18,832 nt of DNA from JBGSKY01 sp041740995. GTDB lineage: Bacteria; Planctomycetota; Planctomycetia; Pirellulales; Pirellulaceae. The position numbers and the translations under genes were made by a program. The stretch spans positions 1 to 18,832 of the forward strand of contig JBGSKY010000262.1 in the NCBI GenBank assembly GCA_041740995.1. The letters are read 5' to 3'. Under the pieces are notes generated by a model. That model worked only from the letters and a program-made list of their open reading frames with translations. It did no database searches and was not told where the DNA came from. The stretch's first letter is position 1; each line of letters begins with the position of its first letter. Below are positions 14,221 to 18,832 of this stretch, one piece after another.

Positions 14221-15315
14221 ATGAGTCAAACATTCGACCATCTGTTGGACTATACGAACCGTTATTTGGTCCGATTGCTGACGCTTTCTGCGATGCTGCT
14301 TTGCCAGCCGTCTTTTTTATTAGGCCAGCAAACTTTGGATTCTGCGAAGGATTCCGCGACTGCGGATGCTTCAACACCGACTGCAACGCCTTGGGTGAAA
14401 ATTGAGGTTCCAGCGACGAAGGTTCCAGCAGAGTTGATGAAGTTCATTGATGAGGTGCAAAATCGCTACCCAATTACGCTGGAACAATACACGGAAATGC
14501 AGACAGCGATCAAGACGGCATCGGAAACGGCGATTCGGAACATGACAGATCGCGATTCACCAGCATTTGCGGCCGCAGAATTGGCCTATTTGAGTAGCGC
14601 GGTGATGTTGATGGGGAACGAAGGTCCTGATGCTCAACAAACTACGATGAATAAGTTTACAGAGTACCTGCGAGCCAAACCTGAGCCGTCCGAACGCGAC
14701 TTGAGAATGATTTTGCTGGCAGGCCAAAACCTTGAACAACTCAAAGACCTGAGCATCGCCAAAAACGCCTACGCGATGGCGGCTGAAATATTGGAAAAGA
14801 AAAAAGGAAAAGATTTTCAAGTTTGGATCGATATGCTGCATGCGAATGCAAGACGAATCGATTCGCTTGGTAAGCCATTTGAATTTATTGGTAAAAAGCT
14901 CGATGGCAGTGAATTCGATCTTACCTCGACGCGTGGCAAGTTTACGCTGCTATACGTTTGGGCAACTTGGGAACGCTCGACCGAACAAGAACTGCCATAC
15001 ATTAAATCGATGTTCGACGCTTACCGAAATCGAGGATTCGACATTGTGTCGGTCTCCGTCGACCAGTCCAAAGATGAGCTGACAAAGTTCATCGACGAAA
15101 AAAAAATCGAATGGACGGTACTCTGGGATGCGGACTCCGACGCGGCCACGCGATTGGCGTCAACTTACGGAATAAACGCGATACCGACTTTAATTCTGCT
15201 CGACCGGACGGGTAAAGTGATAACTTTGGAAGCACGCGGTTTAGCTCTCGGAAAACTGCTTAACGACAACATTGGTGCGGTTGAGCCGTCGGCAACCGAG
15301 CAGAAAGTTCAGTAA
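14221..15315 (+). CDS. TlpA-like thioredoxin-fold protein lacking the CxxC active site
   Basis: The 364-residue exported protein has a positively charged N-terminus, a hydrophobic segment (about residues 17-35, ending FLLGQQ) that acts as a signal peptide or anchor, a helical middle domain (about 65-210), and a C-terminal TlpA/AhpC-type thioredoxin fold (about 215-350). The fold is shown by GKPFEFIGKKLDGSEFDL, KFTLLYVWATW, DIVSVSVD and the cis-proline motif NAIPTLILLDRTGKV (319-333). Where TlpA proteins have WATWCGPCRAELP, this one reads WATWERSTEQELP, so both active-site cysteines are replaced (Glu251, Thr254). The only Cys in the protein is in the signal region. It cannot do dithiol redox chemistry by the usual route; a binding or structural role is likely. 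The ATG at 14221 gives a normal signal sequence. Upstream is the divergent TIM-barrel gene. Confidence 0.88.
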   Translation: MSQTFDHLLDYTNRYLVRLLTLSAMLLCQPSFLLGQQTLDSAKDSATADASTPTATPWVKIEVPATKVPAELMKFIDEVQNRYPITLEQYTEMQTAIKTASETAIRNMTDRDSPAFAAAELAYLSSAVMLMGNEGPDAQQTTMNKFTEYLRAKPEPSERDLRMILLAGQNLEQLKDLSIAKNAYAMAAEILEKKKGKDFQVWIDMLHANARRIDSLGKPFEFIGKKLDGSEFDLTSTRGKFTLLYVWATWERSTEQELPYIKSMFDAYRNRGFDIVSVSVDQSKDELTKFIDEKKIEWTVLWDADSDAATRLASTYGINAIPTLILLDRTGKVITLEARGLALGKLLNDNIGAVEPSATEQKVQ

Positions 15316-15427
15316 TACAGCCAAACGCCGCGTAAATTTTCTTGATAACTGATTGGGAGCAATACAATCCGCGTTCTGCTAGGTTTTCATCGTTCATACT
15401 TGCTCAAAGCCTATCCCACTTTGCATA

Positions 15428-15454
15428 GTGACATAGCCAGTAGGCAGCTATACT
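15428..15454 (+). promoter_or_regulatory. Candidate promoter of the sigma factor/kinase pair
   Basis: GTGACA (15428-15433, 5 of 6 to the -35 consensus) and TATACT (15449-15454, 5 of 6 to the -10 consensus) lie 65 bp before the sigma factor ATG. The spacer is only 15 bp, shorter than ideal, so the match is tentative. This is the clearest promoter-like signal in the 203-bp gap after the thioredoxin-fold gene; I see nothing else there. Confidence 0.3.
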
Positions 15455-15518
15455 AGGAGTTCTTCTCGGAAAAGACTCTCAACGAGATGGACAATGTTTC
15501 CCACAACCGGATGATTTA

Positions 15519-16199
15519 ATGAGTGACTCGCTCTCGCCGAAAAATGACTTGACCGACGAATTGTTGGTTCAAGTTCGCGAAGGTAGCGACGGTGCGGTCG
15601 ACAAATTGTTTGACCGTCACCGAAAGGCGCTTCGTCGGATGATCCACCTGCGATTGAACAATCGGGTTTCGCGAAGGGTCGATGCGAGCGACGTTCTACA
15701 AGATGTGTTCATCGAAGCGAGTCGGCGATTGCAAACGTATCTTGAAAAGCCGCCGATGGCTTTCCATCTTTGGATTCGCCAAATCGCGCGGGATCGAATT
15801 ATCGACGCTCATCGTCGTCACGCGGTTTCGGCTAAACGCAGCGTCGATCGGGAGATGAGCCTCAATGCACCGGCGACAGTCGATCAGTCGTCAATTGAAT
15901 TGGCAGGTCAGCTGTGCGATGGCGAACTGACCCCAGCGGCAGCAGCAACTCAGCGTGAGATTGCGATGCAACTCGAACAAGCGGTCCATCAGTTGCGTGA
16001 CCAAGACCGCGAGATCATCTTGATGCGACACTATGAGCAGCTCAGCAATTTGGAAATCGCCCAGGAGCTTGGTCTGACCGAGCCAGCGACAAGCATGAGA
16101 TATCTGCGAGCTTTACGCCGATTGCGAGAACTGCTGAACAAACAAAACAGCGAGCTGCTGCCAGTCGATTGGAAATCGCCAACGGACGAAAGCTCTTGA
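15519..16199 (+). CDS. Planctomycete-type RNA polymerase sigma-70/ECF sigma factor
   Basis: It directs RNA polymerase to a set of promoters. The 226-residue protein has sigma region 2 (about residues 12-102): ELLVQVREGSDGAVDKLFDRH, VDASDVLQDVFIEASRRL and the -10 reading stretch FHLWIRQIARDRIIDAHRRH. A linker of about 40 residues follows, then region 4 with a helix-turn-helix (about 145-206): LRDQDREIILMRHYEQLSN, LEIAQELGLTEPATSMRYLR. There is no region 1 or full region 3, as in ECF factors, and the linker and the DASDVLQDVF wording match the planctomycete-specific sigma subfamilies. The downstream Ser/Thr kinase gene begins 75 bp later on the same strand, the arrangement seen for kinase-linked ECF groups. 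No zinc-finger anti-sigma gene is adjacent. Confidence 0.93.
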   Translation: MSDSLSPKNDLTDELLVQVREGSDGAVDKLFDRHRKALRRMIHLRLNNRVSRRVDASDVLQDVFIEASRRLQTYLEKPPMAFHLWIRQIARDRIIDAHRRHAVSAKRSVDREMSLNAPATVDQSSIELAGQLCDGELTPAAAATQREIAMQLEQAVHQLRDQDREIILMRHYEQLSNLEIAQELGLTEPATSMRYLRALRRLRELLNKQNSELLPVDWKSPTDESS

Positions 16200-16274
16200 A
16201 AGAACGCCAATGCCATGATGGCTTCCAATCCGATACGCCAAAGCGCTATCGACGAAAATTTAAGCTGATTGTAA

Positions 16275-18071
16275 ATGCGTCGTAAAAATCCTAGTCTTGA
16301 TGAGACGATCGATCTGAAAGCCCCCAAGCTCTTTGGGCCACAGGTCGCCATCGCGACGCCGTCAGACGCATCACTGGACAATAGCCCGAATCCACAACGT
16401 GTCGATTCTGACAGCGCCGAACCAGATGACGAAGACTCGGACCCGAATTCGTATGACGGACGGCTGGCCAGTTACCTTTCAGCACTGACCGATCGAATGC
16501 AACGAGGCGAGCTAACGACGCTGAAAGAGGCGTGCGACTCGCAACCGGAATTCGCCGATGACTTGCGACAGCTTTGGGGCACTGTGATGGTGACCGATGC
16601 CATCGGCGTCGCCAATTCGGACGCTAGCAACGGCGAAAGCAATGGTTCGTTGCACTTAAAACTGCCGATGCGAGTCGAAGATTTTGATCTACTTGAAGAA
16701 ATCGGTCGCGGTGGGATGGGTGTGGTTTTTCGAGCGCGACAGATAAGTCTCGGTCGCGAAGTCGCTGTCAAAATGATTCTTCGCGAACGTGTTGCGTCAA
16801 CTGAAGAACGAAAACGATTCTTCGTTGAAGCCGAATCGACGGCCCGGCTGAGCCATCCAAATATTGTTCCGGTTTACGAAGTCGGTGAGCTTGACGGACG
16901 ACCGTTTTTCTCGATGGAATTTGTCCGCGGGCAAACGCTGATGCAACGAATCAGCCGCAGTCCGATACCGCAACGCCGGGCCGTTCAGTTGATGGCACCG
17001 CTTTGTCGCGCGATTGCTTACGCGCACTCGCAAGGAATTATTCATCGCGACATCAAGCCCTCCAATATTTTGCTCGACGCCAAAGGGCAACCGAAGCTGA
17101 CCGACTTTGGTTTGGCGAAATTGACGTCCGGTGACCAAGAGCAATTGACTCGCACCGGCGCGATCCTCGGCACGCCAACTTATATGTCTCCAGAACAAGC
17201 GACTGGACAGGAGCAGCAAATTGGTCCAGCGTCAGACATCTACAGCATCGGTTCAGTGCTCTATCATGCGCTGACCGGCCGGCCACCGCTGGTTGCTAAC
17301 TCGCCGATCGAGCTGGCGATGAAAATTATCGAGCAAGATCCGCCAGCGCCACGGCTACTGGAGCCACGAATCGATCGCGATCTAGAAATGATCGTTATTC
17401 GTTGCTTGCAAAAACCACCTGACTTGCGATACAAATCGGCCGACGATCTGGCCGACGATTTGGAAGCGTTTTTGCGAGACGAGCCGGTCTCTGCTAGCTC
17501 GGGTCAGTTCTCCCAGATCGTCGCAAGATTGCTGCGTGAAACCCACCATGCACCAATCTTAGAGAACTGGGGCTTGCTCTGGATTTGGCATTCGATGGTT
17601 CTCGTGATTGCATGCTTGCTTACGCAGTGGTTGCGGTACGAAGACGTCACCAACCGTTACACCTACGCAGGGGTTTGGACGGTCGGCTTGGGGGCTTGGG
17701 CAGCGGTCTTTTGGGCTTTGCGACGTCGGATGGGACCAGTGACTTTCGTCGAGCGTCAAATCGCTCACGTTTGGGGGGCGAGCATGATTGCAATTGCGGC
17801 TCTGTTCCCACTGGAGTGGTGGCTTGGCCTGGACATTCTCGCTCTCAGCCCAATGCTTGGTGTGATCACCGCGATGGTTTTCGGTATTAAAGCGGGCATG
17901 TTGAGCGGTGCGTTTTACTTGCAAACCGGCGCTTTGCTGGTCGCGGCAGTCTTCATGGCAATCATTCCAACCCAGGCCCATACAATCTTTGCAGTGGTCA
18001 GCGGTCTGGCGTTTTTTCTGCCCGGCCTCAAATACTATCGCCAACGCCGCCTAACGCGCCGCGCAATCTAG
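16275..18071 (+). CDS. Membrane-anchored Ser/Thr protein kinase (PknB-like) with about six C-terminal membrane segments
   Basis: 598 residues. The N-terminal region (1-135) is acidic and low-complexity, then holds a helical motif DGRLASYLSALTDRM to PEFADDLRQLWG (61-102) that resembles the N-terminal motif of kinases paired with planctomycete sigma factors. The kinase domain (about 137-400) looks catalytically intact: glycine loop GRGGMGVVF (144-152), Lys166 in VAVK, Glu185, HRDIKPSN (257-264, catalytic Asp259), DFG (277-279), activation loop with Thr292, Thr294, Thr300 and Thr302, and SPE (305-307). About six hydrophobic segments follow (near 433-452, 463-482, 497-517, 519-537, 540-563, 567-585), with basic residues at the C-terminal end. 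There is no PASTA or extracellular sensor domain, so the membrane part itself may sense. The likely partner is the sigma factor upstream. Confidence 0.94.
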   Translation: MRRKNPSLDETIDLKAPKLFGPQVAIATPSDASLDNSPNPQRVDSDSAEPDDEDSDPNSYDGRLASYLSALTDRMQRGELTTLKEACDSQPEFADDLRQLWGTVMVTDAIGVANSDASNGESNGSLHLKLPMRVEDFDLLEEIGRGGMGVVFRARQISLGREVAVKMILRERVASTEERKRFFVEAESTARLSHPNIVPVYEVGELDGRPFFSMEFVRGQTLMQRISRSPIPQRRAVQLMAPLCRAIAYAHSQGIIHRDIKPSNILLDAKGQPKLTDFGLAKLTSGDQEQLTRTGAILGTPTYMSPEQATGQEQQIGPASDIYSIGSVLYHALTGRPPLVANSPIELAMKIIEQDPPAPRLLEPRIDRDLEMIVIRCLQKPPDLRYKSADDLADDLEAFLRDEPVSASSGQFSQIVARLLRETHHAPILENWGLLWIWHSMVLVIACLLTQWLRYEDVTNRYTYAGVWTVGLGAWAAVFWALRRRMGPVTFVERQIAHVWGASMIAIAALFPLEWWLGLDILALSPMLGVITAMVFGIKAGMLSGAFYLQTGALLVAAVFMAIIPTQAHTIFAVVSGLAFFLPGLKYYRQRRLTRRAI

Positions 18072-18075
18072 AAGG

Positions 18076-18099
18076 TAGGCTGGGACCTGTCCTGGCTTA
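18076..18099 (+). terminator. Hairpin immediately after the kinase gene
   Basis: TAGGCTGGGA (18076-18085) and TCCTGGCTTA (18090-18099) can pair over ten positions, including three G-U pairs, around the tetraloop CCTG. It begins 4 nt after the stop codon. No U-tract follows, so termination is possible but unproven. Confidence 0.35.
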
Positions 18100-18148
18100 C
18101 AACACGCATATAAGCCCGGATCGCTGTTTCGGAATTGCTGATTGGCGG

Positions 18149-18154
18149 TACAAT
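18149..18154 (+). promoter_or_regulatory. Candidate -10 box upstream of mrp
   Basis: TACAAT (5 of 6 to consensus) lies 108 bp before the mrp ATG. The upstream 16-bp-spaced hexamer TTTCGG is a poor -35. The rest of the 191-bp gap after the kinase gene, apart from the hairpin, shows nothing I can name. Confidence 0.25.
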
Positions 18155-18262
18155 TAAGACTTCTCCCATGTGCAAAAGCGTGATAGAGCAGATTTTTTGT
18201 CGGTCACAGTCTTGGGTTGAAGTTCGGCAGTCGATTTTCTTTTTGGGCAAGGTTGGTTTTCG

Positions 18263-18832
18263 ATGGCGTCTGACGCAAGTCTTCATTCGGCAATACAAAA
18301 TGCGTTCGAATCGTTCAAGGACCCGGCCACTGGTCGACCGTTGGCAAAAACTGGACAAGTCCAGAATCTGCGGATCAGCGGCGGTCACGTCGAGTTCGAC
18401 CTTGCGCTGGCGGGGCACTCGCTGCCGATCGCCGACGAAATCGTCGAACGTTTGACGACACACTTGCAAGCCAACGCCGATGGTATCGCTTCGGTAGCCG
18501 CGAACTTGGTGCCTGACAAACGACCGATCCCGTCTATTGGCCAGATCGGATTAAAGGTCCGCAGTGTGATCGCTGTGGCAGCTGGCAAAGGCGGTGTCGG
18601 CAAAAGCACGGTGGCGGCTTCGATCGCGTTAACGCTTAAAAAAATGGGTGCCCGAGTCGGGTTGATGGACGCTGATGTTTATGGTCCAAGCATCCCAACA
18701 TTGTTAGGCGTCAATCATCGGCCAGAAGTGCTCGATGGCAAGATCCAACCAATCATGTGCGATGGAATGCCGGTCATGTCGATGGGATTTCTGATCGAGC
18801 CAAACCAAGCGGTTGTGTGGCGTGGACCGATG
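18263..18832 (+). CDS. mrp: Mrp/ApbC/NBP35-family Fe-S cluster carrier ATPase, 5' part only
   Basis: The first 190 codons are present; the frame is still open at the window edge. Residues about 5-85 form the N-terminal FeS-assembly (MIP18/DUF59-like) domain, with LHSAIQNAFESFKDPATGRP and LRISGGHVEFDLAL. A P-loop ATPase domain follows with the deviant Walker A AAGKGGVGKST (106-116), DADVYGPSIPTLLG (136-149), and SMGFL (173-177) and VWRGPM (185-190), all typical of Mrp. The family binds and transfers iron-sulphur clusters in the cytoplasm; the cluster-binding CxxC lies beyond the window. In many Mrp proteins the N-terminal domain has DPE; here it reads DPATGRP. AAGG (18249-18252) lies 10 nt before the ATG at 18263. 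The gene is on the same strand as the kinase, 191 bp downstream, and probably a separate unit. Confidence 0.95.
   Translation, partial: MASDASLHSAIQNAFESFKDPATGRPLAKTGQVQNLRISGGHVEFDLALAGHSLPIADEIVERLTTHLQANADGIASVAANLVPDKRPIPSIGQIGLKVRSVIAVAAGKGGVGKSTVAASIALTLKKMGARVGLMDADVYGPSIPTLLGVNHRPEVLDGKIQPIMCDGMPVMSMGFLIEPNQAVVWRGPM

Noticed and set aside
15098..15106. A nine-A run in the thioredoxin-fold gene, as a second slippage site
   Set aside because: It lies within the conserved fold, and shifted frames run about 22 and 37 codons before a stop. Nothing suggests a functional truncated product, unlike the run in dnaX.
17559..18044. A 161-codon minus-strand frame within the kinase gene
   Set aside because: It is antisense to the membrane segments of the kinase; its composition reflects the opposite strand and it has no motif.
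18068..18469. A 133-codon minus-strand frame between the kinase and mrp
   Set aside because: It overlaps the well-supported 5' part of mrp antisense and shows no protein-like motif.

Overview
The window looks like ordinary chromosome from a planctomycete, most likely the Pirellula/Rhodopirellula branch. The signs are a planctomycete-type sigma-70/ECF factor followed by a membrane-anchored Ser/Thr kinase, a secreted PQQ-type beta-propeller with a WPQFNGPTRDG opening, a TlpA-like thioredoxin-fold protein with a long N-terminal extension, non-ATG starts, weak Shine-Dalgarno sequences, and a giant polytopic membrane protein with a zinc-ribbon N-terminus. Base composition is near 50% GC by eye. 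I see no transposase, integrase, phage gene, CRISPR array, tRNA or rRNA. This organism assignment is inference from family resemblance, not a database result.

Layout. (1) 1-2346, + strand: dnaX (clamp-loader tau, possibly also gamma) and the nucleoid protein gene ybaB/ebfC; recR, the common third gene of this cluster, is absent here. (2) 2425-9601, - strand: tpiA, preceded by one 6.3-kb gene for a 2085-residue membrane protein that fills a third of the window. (3) 9810-12825, - strand: an apparent operon def-fmt-PQQ propeller, with a candidate promoter whose -10 box lies inside a palindrome. (4) 13052-15315: a divergent pair, a TIM-barrel isomerase-like protein (-) and a thioredoxin-fold protein (+), sharing a 248-bp intergenic region with nested inverted repeats. 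(5) 15519-18071, + strand: sigma factor plus Ser/Thr kinase with about six membrane segments. (6) 18263-end, + strand: the 5' part of mrp/apbC, an Fe-S carrier ATPase, cut by the window edge. No gene-free stretch exceeds 300 bases; the longest are 13973-14220 (248), 12826-13051 (226), 9602-9809 (208) and 15316-15518 (203).

How the genes fit together. dnaX/ybaB serve replication and nucleoid structure. def and fmt add and remove the N-formyl group at translation start. The sigma factor and kinase form a likely signalling cassette. The strongest unusual signals are: a run of ten A residues in dnaX, at the tau/gamma linker, with stop codons close behind in both alternative frames; loss of all four zinc-binding cysteines in DnaX; a TlpA-like protein with both active-site cysteines replaced; a TIM-barrel protein that seems to lack usual metal ligands; and the giant membrane protein, whose function I cannot name.
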